Virus record (IMG/VR): IMGVR_UViG_3300017593_000447
Location: 1-45,457 of that record
Reading direction: 5' to 3' (one strand)
Length of the DNA stretch: 45,457 bases
Origin: a virus
Part shown: positions 8,476 to 16,375 of the stretch, piece after piece
Numbering within the stretch: position 1 is the stretch's first letter
How the letters are laid out: each line of letters opens with the position of its first letter
The notes under the pieces: model-generated
Seen by the model: only the letters and a program-made list of their open reading frames with translations
What the model was told of the DNA's origin: nothing
Database searches by the model: none
Translations under genes and position numbers: made by a program

Positions 8476-11400
8476 GCGTGTGGGAAGACTGCAAGTGTTG
8501 GAGAAGCAGTTGAAGGAAAGGGTTAAGAAGTTATCTAAGCAAGTCGAGGAGTTGGAGTCAAGGAAAGGTGTGAGGTTGTTTAGCTGGAAGACAATTATAG
8601 AAGACCCCGGTGTCCTGAAGAAAGAGTCGGACGCGGGTCTCAGATTAGCCCATGCCTTGGCACATGCGTGGTGGAGGCACAAGGAAAAGCGCCCGGAGGG
8701 TATGACGGAGGAGGAGGTGAGGAAGTACTATGAGTTGGTGGTTGCGGAGATGAAGAGGCGGGGGATGAAGTATACGGAGCTTGGGGCACCGGTGTACAGC
8801 GTGAGGGACAAGCCGTTGGGTGAGCCCATAACATTGGACGAGTTGTACGAGTACTATGCGGAGCCGATTGTGCTGCGGGAAGGTGTCGTCAAGGTCGTGG
8901 GCGGTATTCCGAATTGGGGTGCCAGCAAAGGGGATATTGACCTGATGATTGATATGCCCGACGACACACCTGAAAGTATCTTACATCCCATTCGCTTCAG
9001 GTTAGGTCGGGCACTGCCTCCTGAGCTTAGCTGGCGTATCCAGTTCCACGACCCGAGTACCCAGCATCTCATGGGACCCTTCACCAATCACGCTACCCTC
9101 TATGACCTCGTCCTCGTACCACACCACCGGTTCGTTGAGATGGCTGGTCGCGTAGAGTTGTTCCGCTTTGTCCCTGTGCCCAAGACGAGTGTGGGGTACC
9201 ATGAGGGAGAGGTCACGGAGGTGGAGCAGGTGGTTGCGAGGTTTAAACCTGAGGACTACCCACTCGTGTGCTTTCCGCCAGGTACCGTGGTTGGGTTTGG
9301 TGCACCTATCGAGGATGTGAGAGAAGGTGACGTGACTGTCTCACAGGATGGGAGGACACAGAGGGTGGTTGCGACGATGCACCGGGCGTATGACGGTAGG
9401 TTAGTGTGTGTGAAGGTAGTGGGTCTACCTGAGATTAAGATGACACCTGAGCACCCGGTGTACGTTCGACGATATCGTAGGTGCTGGGATTCTACTGTTC
9501 GATGCTCTCCAGCAGCCCGTCGGGGGTCGTGTTATGGGTGTTGGAGGGAGGATAAGTTCCAGCCAATCTTCGAGGGTTGGGTCCCTGCAGAGGAGATTAG
9601 GAGGTATGATTATGTTAGGGTACCAGTGATTAAGGAGGAGGTTGATGTCGAGTGGGACGAGGATGCATTCGAGTTGTTCGGGTGGTATGTAGCTGAAGGT
9701 TGTGTAGGTAGGGAAGTTGGGACAGGAAGGTTGAGAGAGGTGATATGGACAAACAGTCAGGCATATGAGCATATAGCTGAGCTGGTGCGGAGGGTGTTTG
9801 GCAAAGCAGCAGTTGTAGAGACGCAGACATCGTACTGTGTGAACTTGTATGCGGCGAAACATGCGAGGTGGTTTGCCGAGGAGTTTGGGGCAAGAGCAAG
9901 TGAGAAGAAGATACCGGTGTGGGTGCTACTTGCACCAAAGAAGAAGTTGAGGAGATTTCTCGAGGGTTACCTCAGGGGTGATGGATGCAAGACGGAGTTT
10001 GGCTGGGTGGCGGGTACACAGAGTAAAGTGCTTGCATACCAGTTACGCCTGCTCGGTTTGAAGTTAGGATTCTGGGTTAGGGTGAATAGGTCCCGCTACC
10101 AGTACTTCGTGCACTTCTATCCACATCCGTCACAAAATGTGATTTGTAAAGATGGTGACATTTGGGTCAGAGTAGAAAAGGTATTTTCAGTTGACTACAC
10201 TGGTTTAGTGTATAACTTTGAAACAGAAGACAATACCTATACAACTGGATTCCTGGTACATAACTGCGAAAAGAAGTATGATGGTCTCGTGGTGGAGTGG
10301 CACAAGAAAGGTGACAAGATAGTAGCATTCACAGACTCTGGGAAGCGGTGCGAACATCGGTTCCCTCGGCTGATGAAGGCGTTGCGCCAACACCCTTGTC
10401 CGGAGTTGTTGTTGATGACTGAGACAGAGGGTTGGAGAGATGGTGAGCATATGGGTAGAGAGGAAATTTCTGGCTACGTGAACCAGCGGGGCATCCCAGA
10501 CGACAAATATGTGGTTGCAAATGTATGGGACGTGATTTGGTGCCGGCTACCTGAGAGGCACCATGACCTGCAGCCGGAGGGTGATGTTCACGAGTGGCCG
10601 TTGGAGCAGAGGATTAGGTTGCGCAGTGTGGTGGCTAAGCTGGGTGGATGGCAGGAAACGGATGAGGTACCGGAGCCGGGGTGGAATAATGTGCCGAGTC
10701 ATGTGTTGGAGGAGTTGGATGTGAGGAAGTTGAAGGCATTGCTCCTGAAGATTAGGGACTTACCTGGTAGTGAGGGCGTCATGATAAAGAGTATGCGGGA
10801 CTCGTTCCCCTTGACGGGTCATATCGCGAGTTGGGTGAAGTATAAGAAGAGTGCGGACCTGCATGTGGTTGTGTTGAAGAGGAATCCCACCCGGACAGAA
10901 GGGGTGTACAACTATACGGTGGGACTTTTAGCAGAGAAGGGGATGCCAGCCACAGAGGAGATGGCGCTGGGGAAGACGAAGGCTTGGGTTATGAACGTGG
11001 GGAAGACATCAAATATAGCGAGGCGCTTTGACCGGGGCACCATTTTAACGGTGATACCACATACATTGTTCCAGTATCCTGATGGTCGGGTGTCAGTGTA
11101 TGAGTGTCCAGTGTATGAGTCTCGGCCAGACCAGACGTTGCCAGATACGGTGGAGGAGGCAGTGGAGATTGCGAGGAAGGCTGGGATACTGAGGGTGAAG
11201 GCTCGGGAGTCAGGGGCGTTAAGATTTGTACTCCAACTACATGCACGTGGTAAGAGCATACATGGTGACTTGAGGTTAGAGAAGACGCCGGGTGGGCCAC
11301 TGGAAGGGTGGACACTGAACCTGGATGAGGGCAAGATTGAAGAGCCGGTGCGGGGGCTGGAGGACATAAGGAGGATTGAGAAGCAGTGGAATAGGTATCT

Positions 11401-12277
11401 GGAGCCGTTGGATGAGCCTGGGCACCAGATATTGGCTGAGTCCAAGAAGGATGAGCCCCATGAGTGGTTGGAAGTGGACAATAGGGTTGACCCGCCGGGT
11501 GGGGTAATTGCGACGAAGAACTGGCCTGGGGTCATGGTCATTGTGGATAAGGGTACTTATGAGCGGGGTGCCCAGAAGCCGTATTACAGGGAGTGGTTCT
11601 TTCATGGTAAACGTCTAAAAGGCCGCTATGTAACTCGGCTCTTGCATCTGAGGGGTGAGCCGGTGTGGATGTTTTGGAAGTGCAAGTCAGAGGAACCGTA
11701 TGTGCTGAGCCTGCGGGCGATACGCGAGGGTTGGTATCCGAAGGAAGGAAGTGGGTTGCCGAGCGAGTTGGAGAAGCAGGTGCCGGAGGAGCTGAGGTAC
11801 TGGGAAGTGACGGGTAAGGAAAGGGATGAGAGGAGGAAGAAGCTCAGGAGGTTGTGGCTCAAGAAGTTTGCTGGGAATAGGTGGCTGCTGCAGTACCAGT
11901 GGTGGCGGGGGCAAGTGGTGAAGCGGCGCGGGCCCTCGAGGGACGTGTATATATTTAGGGCGATATTCGGGGACAAGGTTAAGCAGTGGGAGATGACTAA
12001 GGACCCGAGGCAGGGTGCAGTTCCGGGTGTGTATAAGGAGACGAAGTATGATGAGTTCTGGGATACAGAGGAAACGGTAGCTGTTCCGCCGGGTACAGAG
12101 TATAACAGGACTAAGGCAACGCCGTCCTGGTTGATGACACTGGACTCGGGGACGTTGGGTGTGTTGCAAGAGGAACCGTTGGTGGTGAAGTATAAGTTGA
12201 GGAGGGGGCTGACGTTTGTAGCAACGAGGACAGGACCAGATGAGAAGGTGTGGGAGTGTGAGATTGCCCCTGAGTGA
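8447..12277 (+). CDS. NTase - ATP-dependent DNA ligase (with intein) - 3'-phosphoesterase polyprotein
   Basis: A 1276-residue precursor; removing the 332-residue intein leaves 944 residues. The ATG at 8447 is best spaced from TAGGAGGTG. Order of parts: a coiled-coil start; a Pol-beta-type nucleotidyltransferase (VGGIPNWGASKGDIDLMID near residues 150-170, with a third Asp in TLYDLVLV); then the adenylation domain with motif I EKKYDG (catalytic Lys codon 10274-10276), motif IV EGVMIK and motif V WVKYKK. Next is a LigD-PE-like domain (FVLQLHARGKSIHGDLRLE, later FFHGKRLKGRYV and PVWMFWK), then about 200 C-terminal residues that may be a degenerate second copy. The set resembles LigD, with a Pol-beta-type fold in place of the primase-type polymerase. 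The gene sits between fibre genes and the head protease, so it may act on packaged DNA ends or travel in the virion; that is inference. Confidence 0.85.
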   Translation: MRPLLVEYNKRVGRLQVLEKQLKERVKKLSKQVEELESRKGVRLFSWKTIIEDPGVLKKESDAGLRLAHALAHAWWRHKEKRPEGMTEEEVRKYYELVVAEMKRRGMKYTELGAPVYSVRDKPLGEPITLDELYEYYAEPIVLREGVVKVVGGIPNWGASKGDIDLMIDMPDDTPESILHPIRFRLGRALPPELSWRIQFHDPSTQHLMGPFTNHATLYDLVLVPHHRFVEMAGRVELFRFVPVPKTSVGYHEGEVTEVEQVVARFKPEDYPLVCFPPGTVVGFGAPIEDVREGDVTVSQDGRTQRVVATMHRAYDGRLVCVKVVGLPEIKMTPEHPVYVRRYRRCWDSTVRCSPAARRGSCYGCWREDKFQPIFEGWVPAEEIRRYDYVRVPVIKEEVDVEWDEDAFELFGWYVAEGCVGREVGTGRLREVIWTNSQAYEHIAELVRRVFGKAAVVETQTSYCVNLYAAKHARWFAEEFGARASEKKIPVWVLLAPKKKLRRFLEGYLRGDGCKTEFGWVAGTQSKVLAYQLRLLGLKLGFWVRVNRSRYQYFVHFYPHPSQNVICKDGDIWVRVEKVFSVDYTGLVYNFETEDNTYTTGFLVHNCEKKYDGLVVEWHKKGDKIVAFTDSGKRCEHRFPRLMKALRQHPCPELLLMTETEGWRDGEHMGREEISGYVNQRGIPDDKYVVANVWDVIWCRLPERHHDLQPEGDVHEWPLEQRIRLRSVVAKLGGWQETDEVPEPGWNNVPSHVLEELDVRKLKALLLKIRDLPGSEGVMIKSMRDSFPLTGHIASWVKYKKSADLHVVVLKRNPTRTEGVYNYTVGLLAEKGMPATEEMALGKTKAWVMNVGKTSNIARRFDRGTILTVIPHTLFQYPDGRVSVYECPVYESRPDQTLPDTVEEAVEIARKAGILRVKARESGALRFVLQLHARGKSIHGDLRLEKTPGGPLEGWTLNLDEGKIEEPVRGLEDIRRIEKQWNRYLEPLDEPGHQILAESKKDEPHEWLEVDNRVDPPGGVIATKNWPGVMVIVDKGTYERGAQKPYYREWFFHGKRLKGRYVTRLLHLRGEPVWMFWKCKSEEPYVLSLRAIREGWYPKEGSGLPSELEKQVPEELRYWEVTGKERDERRKKLRRLWLKKFAGNRWLLQYQWWRGQVVKRRGPSRDVYIFRAIFGDKVKQWEMTKDPRQGAVPGVYKETKYDEFWDTEETVAVPPGTEYNRTKATPSWLMTLDSGTLGVLQEEPLVVKYKLRRGLTFVATRTGPDEKVWECEIAPE
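9269..10264 (+). mobile_element. Intein with LAGLIDADG homing endonuclease, in ligase motif I
   Basis: In-frame insertion of 332 codons. It starts at Cys (CFPPGTVVGFGAPIEDV, block A) and has the block B-like TPEHPVYVR. Two LAGLIDADG-type motifs are present, LFGWYVAEG and FLEGYLRGDG. It ends with VYNFETEDNTYTTGFLVHN followed by Cys as the +1 extein residue. All splicing residues look intact (C1, TxxH, HN/C), and the endonuclease acidic residues are present, so both activities are plausible. Removal joins DYPLV to CEKKYDG, which restores the ligase active-site motif three residues before the catalytic lysine. Confidence 0.92.
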
Positions 12278-12325
12278 AGTTGGTGAAGTTAGTGAGGTTG
12301 ATTCAGGAAAGTGAAGCTGTCTAAG

Positions 12326-12360
12326 CAAGTATATTAAAGGACCTTAAGTGAAAGATTGTC
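12326..12360 (+). promoter_or_regulatory. Conserved TATA/palindrome promoter-like element (copy 1)
   Basis: ATATTAAAGGACCTTAAG followed by GAAAGATTGTC. The same arrangement, ATATTTAAGG(T)CCTTAAA then GAAAGATTGT, occurs on the opposite strand at 28046-28085 before queD, and related copies lie at 43749-43779 and 44000-44030. The AT-rich part suits a TATA box, the palindrome AAGG-A-CCTT suits an operator, and GAAAGATTGT lies where an archaeal start site would be. It would drive transcription of the hairpin region and the head genes. Confidence 0.55.
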
Positions 12361-12416
12361 ACCAAGATTTGTAAACAGAGTGAACCCGTTTAACAAATTT
12401 ACCAAAGTTTACTCAG

Positions 12417-12530
12417 GAGTCCAGGGGCGTTTCATTTGGGCTGTGATTAGAGAGCAGGGTTGGACCGACGGTTGGACGGTTGAACGGTTGGAATGGTCCG
12501 AACCCTTGGCTTCTCTAATCTTCTGGACTC
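12417..12530 (+). ncRNA. Long hairpin region, candidate structured RNA or recognition site
   Basis: Nested inverted repeats: GAGTCCAG (12417-12424) pairs with CTGGACTC (12523-12530); GATTAGAGA (12445-12453) pairs with TCTCTAATC (12512-12520); AGGGTT and GGACC (12456-12466) pair with GGTCC and AACCCT (12495-12506). The apical loop holds three copies of ACGGTTG at 12468, 12476 and 12484, spaced 8 nt. It lies between an upstream promoter-like element (12326) and a TATA box (12561) and has no convincing ORF. It could be a small RNA, a 5' leader structure, or a DNA site for packaging or recombination. Confidence 0.5.
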
Positions 12531-12554
12531 GCGGGGCGTAGAATAAATACACTA

Positions 12555-12600
12555 ACTACATATAAATAGGTTTTGTAAGTCCCAGCCCGCGTGTTCACAT
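12555..12600 (+). promoter_or_regulatory. TATA-box promoter for the head-gene cluster
   Basis: TATAAATAGG at 12561-12570, preceded by an A-rich stretch and followed by TTTTGTAAG. The distance to the ATG at 12648 leaves a leader of about 60 nt if transcription starts about 25 bases after the box. A second weaker TATA (CTTTATACTA, 12611-12620) follows. The TATAAATAG plus TTTTGTAA combination recurs at 44054-44076. Confidence 0.5.
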
Positions 12601-12647
12601 TACAAAACTACTTTATACTATTCCCCGATATCTATATCCGAGGTACC

Positions 12648-13775
12648 ATGGTTGAGTTTAGCGTGGCACACAAGTCAGATGTGAAGGTTGCAGACGAAAC
12701 ACTGGTAGTTTCGGGACCGTTGCTAAAGCCAGGCACCTTTACTACTGCGGACCGGCAGACAATTACGTTTACGGCAGATACAGTGAGAAAGATATACGAG
12801 AAAATCGACTCGAACATGCCGTTTGTCATCACGCATGGTGGTGACAAGATAGTGGGGTATGCAACCAAGTTTTCGCTGACACCATCAGGTGAGATATACT
12901 ACCAAGGCTATGTGTTCGATGAAAAGGACAAGATATTAAAGGAAGGGTTCGACAGTGTATCCGGGGAGTTTGACGTTGTCATGGATGGTAGTGTGGCGAA
13001 GGATGGTACCCTTGAAAGGATAGCATTTGTTAAGGTACCCGCAGTACCGGGTGCCGAGGTAAAGAAGGCAAAGGAGGTGATGATGGAAGGTATGGCTGAA
13101 GAAGAGGAGATAGATGTGCCTAAGGTAGTTGAAGAAGTGCTGGAAGAGGTCGTAGAGCTGGAGAAGCCAACGTTCAATGAGTTCTTGAAGGCGGTCAGAG
13201 ATAGACTGAAGAAGAAGGGGTTGAACCCAATACAAATTAATACAGTAGTCTCGGTGCTGAAGACATTGATAAAGGTTCCATACCCGTATCCGTATCCGAA
13301 GGCAAAGGCAGAGGGCGAGCGACCCACGATGCAGGAATGGTTGAAGGCACTCAAGGATAAGTTGTCGGCCAAGGGCTTGGACCGGCAAACCATCCAGAAG
13401 GTAGTGGCAGTCATGTCAGATATGATGAAGACGCCGTATCCATACCCATATCCACAGGCTAAGGGCGAGGGTACACTCGAGGAGTTTAGTGCGTTGCAGG
13501 ATGAGTTAGAGCAGGTAAAGGAGCAGTTAGAGGGATACAGGAAGAAGGAGCTGGAGGTGCTGAAGAACGAGGTCAAAGAACTGGGATTGGATGCGGATGG
13601 TATGGTGAAGGACATGGGTGTTGAGGAAGCAATCACGTTCTTGGGTAAGGTTAAGGAAGGTGTTGCATTGAGCAAGCCAGAGAGTTCAGAAAAGTCAGTA
13701 CGGATTGGTGGCACGAGTGTAGCCCAGGAAGTGTTGGATGAGTTGGGATTAGGAGATGAGGTGCAGATTGAGTAG
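12648..13775 (+). CDS. Prohead protease fused to scaffold
   Basis: Protein of 375 residues. The N-terminal 145 residues look like a U35/S78-type prohead protease: strands VVSGPLLKPGTF, a His in FVITHGGDKIVGYA, and a Ser in FDSVSGEFDV followed by IAFVKVPAVPGAEV. His and Ser are the expected catalytic pair. The C-terminal 230 residues are scaffold-like, acidic and helical, ending in a coiled coil (EFSALQDELEQVKEQLEG). In between are two repeats of about 55 residues, each a helical unit (FNEFLKAVRDRLKKKGL; MQEWLKALKDKLSAKGL) closed by PYPYPYP. It lies right before the decoration and capsid genes. I start at 12648 because upstream codons have no initiation signal. Confidence 0.75.
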   Translation: MVEFSVAHKSDVKVADETLVVSGPLLKPGTFTTADRQTITFTADTVRKIYEKIDSNMPFVITHGGDKIVGYATKFSLTPSGEIYYQGYVFDEKDKILKEGFDSVSGEFDVVMDGSVAKDGTLERIAFVKVPAVPGAEVKKAKEVMMEGMAEEEEIDVPKVVEEVLEEVVELEKPTFNEFLKAVRDRLKKKGLNPIQINTVVSVLKTLIKVPYPYPYPKAKAEGERPTMQEWLKALKDKLSAKGLDRQTIQKVVAVMSDMMKTPYPYPYPQAKGEGTLEEFSALQDELEQVKEQLEGYRKKELEVLKNEVKELGLDADGMVKDMGVEEAITFLGKVKEGVALSKPESSEKSVRIGGTSVAQEVLDELGLGDEVQIE

Positions 13776-13788
13776 GAGGTGATGTGAA

Positions 13789-14217
13789 ATGAGTTTGGAG
13801 TTAGATGCGTTGGTAGAGGCATTTGAATCGGAGGATGCACTTGATGACAGCGGGTATGTGTTGACGTTTGGGACGGCAGCAGGTAAGGTAAAGAAGGCGA
13901 CCGCATCGGATGTAGTGTTGGGTTTTGCGTTCGCAAGTACAAAGAACCCGGTGACTGGGACGGCTGAAGCCAACAAGATGGTCGGGGTGATAAAGCCTCG
14001 GAGAGGAATTGTGGTGAGGCTGCGAGTGACACCTAAGGCAAACAGGTCGACGGATATAGCAGTAGGTGACCCTGTAGTTGTTGATGGCACGGTAGCGGGA
14101 ACGATATGCCATGACACTGACTCGTCTGGTCCCCGGGTTGGCTATGCAAGAGAAGCAGTTTCTGCATCTGCAGACCCAGCAGATGGCAAGATAGAGGTAG
14201 AGGTGAATGCAGAATAG
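13789..14217 (+). CDS. Head decoration protein (DUF2190-like)
   Basis: Protein of 142 residues with a strong SD (GGAGGTGATGTGAAATG). The pattern GYVLTFGTAAGKVKKATASD, then PRRGIVVRLRV, VGDPVVVDGTVAG and VGYAREAVSAS is that of small beta-rich capsid cement proteins such as DUF2190 and lambda gpD analogues. It lies between protease/scaffold and major capsid genes, the usual place. It would bind the mature shell and stabilise it against internal DNA pressure. Confidence 0.7.
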   Translation: MSLELDALVEAFESEDALDDSGYVLTFGTAAGKVKKATASDVVLGFAFASTKNPVTGTAEANKMVGVIKPRRGIVVRLRVTPKANRSTDIAVGDPVVVDGTVAGTICHDTDSSGPRVGYAREAVSASADPADGKIEVEVNAE

Positions 14218-14230
14218 GAGGTGAGTGGGT

Positions 14231-15100
14231 ATGAAAATCAATCTTGGTGGTGTGACTACGTCGGATAAGGATATAGTGAAGCGGGAAATTATCAAGAAGG
14301 TGGTGTACAAGAAGGCAGAGGAAATGTTGGTGGGGAAGAATGCAATCCCCCTTGAGTCCAGTGATGCGTTGGACCTGAAGTTTGTGTTGCCGAAGCAGAC
14401 GGAGATAGCGCCAACGAAGGTTGCTGAGGGTGCACGGGCAAAGCGCAAGAGACTGGAGTGGTTCGAGGTGTCGCAGTATCTGGAGAAGTATCAGACGGAG
14501 GTCCTCATTACGGACGAGGCGAAGGCACGACAGTTGGAGAAGCTACAAACCCGGAAGTCCTTGGACGCTGCGTCCCGTGGAATGGCTGTTGCTAAGGACA
14601 AGGACATATTCACGGTGTTGTCTGCGGGTGCTGGTAAATCAGAGGCAGCCACGGCATGCTGGGACACTGCTAGTGCTGACCCCGTAGGCGATATTGCCAA
14701 GGCCATAGCGTACATCATGGACAATACGGTGTTGCTGGAGACGGAGCTCAAGAACATAAATGTGTTCTACCCAGCCCAGTTGTTTGCGCATCTCACGAAG
14801 CTCACGGAAATAGAGAACATACACCGCAGTGTCATAGACTACATGAAGGCACAGTGGGGTATTGGGTTCTTCCCAACGAGGCAACTGGCGGACGACGCAC
14901 TGGTTGTTGTGAACAGTCCAGAGACTGCATTCCACTACACATACACGGGTGCTGATGTGCCTACGAGTGAGGAGGAACGGATACCTGGTGTCGGGGACAG
15001 TTACCTGATAACGCAGTACTTTAAGACGTTCATAATGCCTGAGGAGGAGGGTGGCACCACGAACAAGAGGATATACAAGATAACGAACGTAGTGACATAA
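14231..15100 (+). CDS. Major capsid protein, HK97 fold
   Basis: Protein of 289 residues. The ATG at 14231 is well placed after AGGAGGTGAGTGGGT. The sequence pattern (SSDALDLKFVLPKQTEIAP, a basic helix ARAKRKRLEWFEVSQYL, a long spine helix, then ITDEAKARQLEKLQTRKSLDAASRGMA, INVFYPAQLFAHL, and the end FKTFIMPEEE) fits HK97-like capsid proteins of archaeal and bacterial head-tailed viruses. The order protease, decoration, capsid, neck supports it. Confidence 0.85.
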   Translation: MKINLGGVTTSDKDIVKREIIKKVVYKKAEEMLVGKNAIPLESSDALDLKFVLPKQTEIAPTKVAEGARAKRKRLEWFEVSQYLEKYQTEVLITDEAKARQLEKLQTRKSLDAASRGMAVAKDKDIFTVLSAGAGKSEAATACWDTASADPVGDIAKAIAYIMDNTVLLETELKNINVFYPAQLFAHLTKLTEIENIHRSVIDYMKAQWGIGFFPTRQLADDALVVVNSPETAFHYTYTGADVPTSEEERIPGVGDSYLITQYFKTFIMPEEEGGTTNKRIYKITNVVT

Positions 15101-15107
15101 GCACGAA

Positions 15108-15494
15108 ATGGCAATTAAACCCGAGGACTACGTGCTGCAGGTTCGTAGGGAGTTAGCTGAGGCAACTGAGGACCTGTTGAGTGATGAGACGATAGTGCAG
15201 GAGCTTAAGAAGGCGGCGAAGGTACTGGAGCCGTATGAAGCGGACGAAGACATTAAGGTGCAGGGCATAATCGCCCTTGGCACCTATTTTTCTTATGTTG
15301 CGTATACCTCGATGGCAGAGCGGGCACTTGGTGCAGTGCCTGCGACCAGTGAGTTGCGGGTCAAGCAACTTAAGCAGATTGCGCATATGATTATCTCGCA
15401 GTTCGCCCCGGTGGACGAGGAGCTGAGGTTTAAGGAAGTGGAGTTGCAGGGCTGGGGTGCTGAGCTCAGGGAGTCGGTATTGGAAGTTGAGTGA
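15108..15494 (+). CDS. Head-tail connector (adaptor) protein
   Basis: Protein of 128 residues, all helical, placed immediately after the capsid gene. Small helical proteins here are usually the HK97 gp6/SPP1 gp15-type adaptor that docks under the portal. Helices include PEDYVLQVRRELAEATEDLL and IVQELKKAAKVLEPY. The function is inferred from position and predicted secondary structure. Confidence 0.6.
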   Translation: MAIKPEDYVLQVRRELAEATEDLLSDETIVQELKKAAKVLEPYEADEDIKVQGIIALGTYFSYVAYTSMAERALGAVPATSELRVKQLKQIAHMIISQFAPVDEELRFKEVELQGWGAELRESVLEVE

Positions 15495-15516
15495 TGTGGG
15501 TTACGGAGGCGTAGCA

Positions 15517-16020
15517 ATGTGGGTAAATGTTGAGGTGAAGAGGATTCGGATTCCAAGGTTCGTGAAGAAGTTACCTGACAATGTGGTGCAGGCATTCATG
15601 GGGCGACCAGCCTATAGGATTCAGAGGTCGGTGGGCGAACATCTGCGTTTGTGGTGGCGCCGCATGACCCCCTCATACTTTGGTGTGAGACGTAGGCTGG
15701 GGCTTCCTGTAACTAAGCAGTGGGAGCGAGCACTGACGTATAGGGTGGAGCCTAGGGCAGTGAAGTTTGAGGTAAAGCCGTGCCTTGGACGTGATGGGTT
15801 TAATTATGCGTTGAGTCTTATGTATGGGAGAAAAGGCATTGAGGGCAAGCACTATGTGGTCTGTTTTGATAGGTTGGTCCCAGGTGGTAGGGTGAGAGCA
15901 ACCACGAGTAGGACGTTTGATGATATGATGAAGGCGGCGCGGAAGTATTTCGAGGAAAACATAGGGACGTGGAGCAGGGTGATATTGGAGAGGGCAATTG
16001 CAATTGCGAGGAGAGGATGA
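15517..16020 (+). CDS. Neck protein / tail completion protein
   Basis: Protein of 167 residues. The ATG at 15517 has GGAGG seven bases upstream and is preferred over an in-frame upstream start that would overlap the previous gene. It is a basic protein (pI clearly high: many Arg/Lys, for example LRLWWRRMTPSYFGVRRRLGL) with a C-terminal helix FDDMMKAARKYFEENIGTW. The position third after the capsid suits the HK97 gp10-like or head-closure protein. The end overlaps the next gene (ATGA). Confidence 0.55.
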   Translation: MWVNVEVKRIRIPRFVKKLPDNVVQAFMGRPAYRIQRSVGEHLRLWWRRMTPSYFGVRRRLGLPVTKQWERALTYRVEPRAVKFEVKPCLGRDGFNYALSLMYGRKGIEGKHYVVCFDRLVPGGRVRATTSRTFDDMMKAARKYFEENIGTWSRVILERAIAIARRG

Positions 16021-16358
16021 TAGAGAAGATTGTGCAAGCACTGGAAAGTGAGGGGTTCGTTGTACATGTAAGGCCTCAGGAGAAGGTACCTCGGGGTGAG
16101 GTCATCGTAACTTTGGACTCGTGTCCAGTTAGTGTTGGGGAGTTACGTGCTTATCAGGTAGATTGGACATATGAGGTTACAGTGGTATTGGCGGAAGTGG
16201 AAGAGATTGAGCAGTGGATGAGAAAGATGCTGAGGGCACTGGAGAAGGTAGAAACATCGGAGTTGTATAAGGTGGAGGATACGAGGGTAGTCCTCGAGGG
16301 TGGTTTTTATGTTGTTAGTATGAAGTTTGTGGTTAGTGAGATGGTTGATGTAGAGTAG
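16017..16358 (+). CDS. Tail terminator-like protein
   Basis: Protein of 113 residues, starting at the ATGA overlap with the previous stop. Layout: an N-terminal helix (IEKIVQALESEGFVVHV), strands (GEVIVTLDSCPVS, YEVTVVLA), a helix (IEQWMRKMLRALEKV), then two strands. This alpha/beta order is typical of phage tail terminators (lambda gpU, SPP1 gp17 type). It sits between the neck gene and the tail tube gene. Confidence 0.55.
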   Translation: MIEKIVQALESEGFVVHVRPQEKVPRGEVIVTLDSCPVSVGELRAYQVDWTYEVTVVLAEVEEIEQWMRKMLRALEKVETSELYKVEDTRVVLEGGFYVVSMKFVVSEMVDVE

Positions 16359-16375
16359 TTAGGAGGTGGTGTGAC

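Noticed and set aside
12356-12541. 61-residue ORF across the hairpin region
   Set aside because: TTG start without SD, runs through the inverted repeats, and its codons reflect the DNA repeats rather than protein selection.
14634-14660. Walker A-like SAGAGKS in the capsid protein
   Set aside because: No Walker B or other ATPase context; chance match in a loop of an HK97-type capsid protein.
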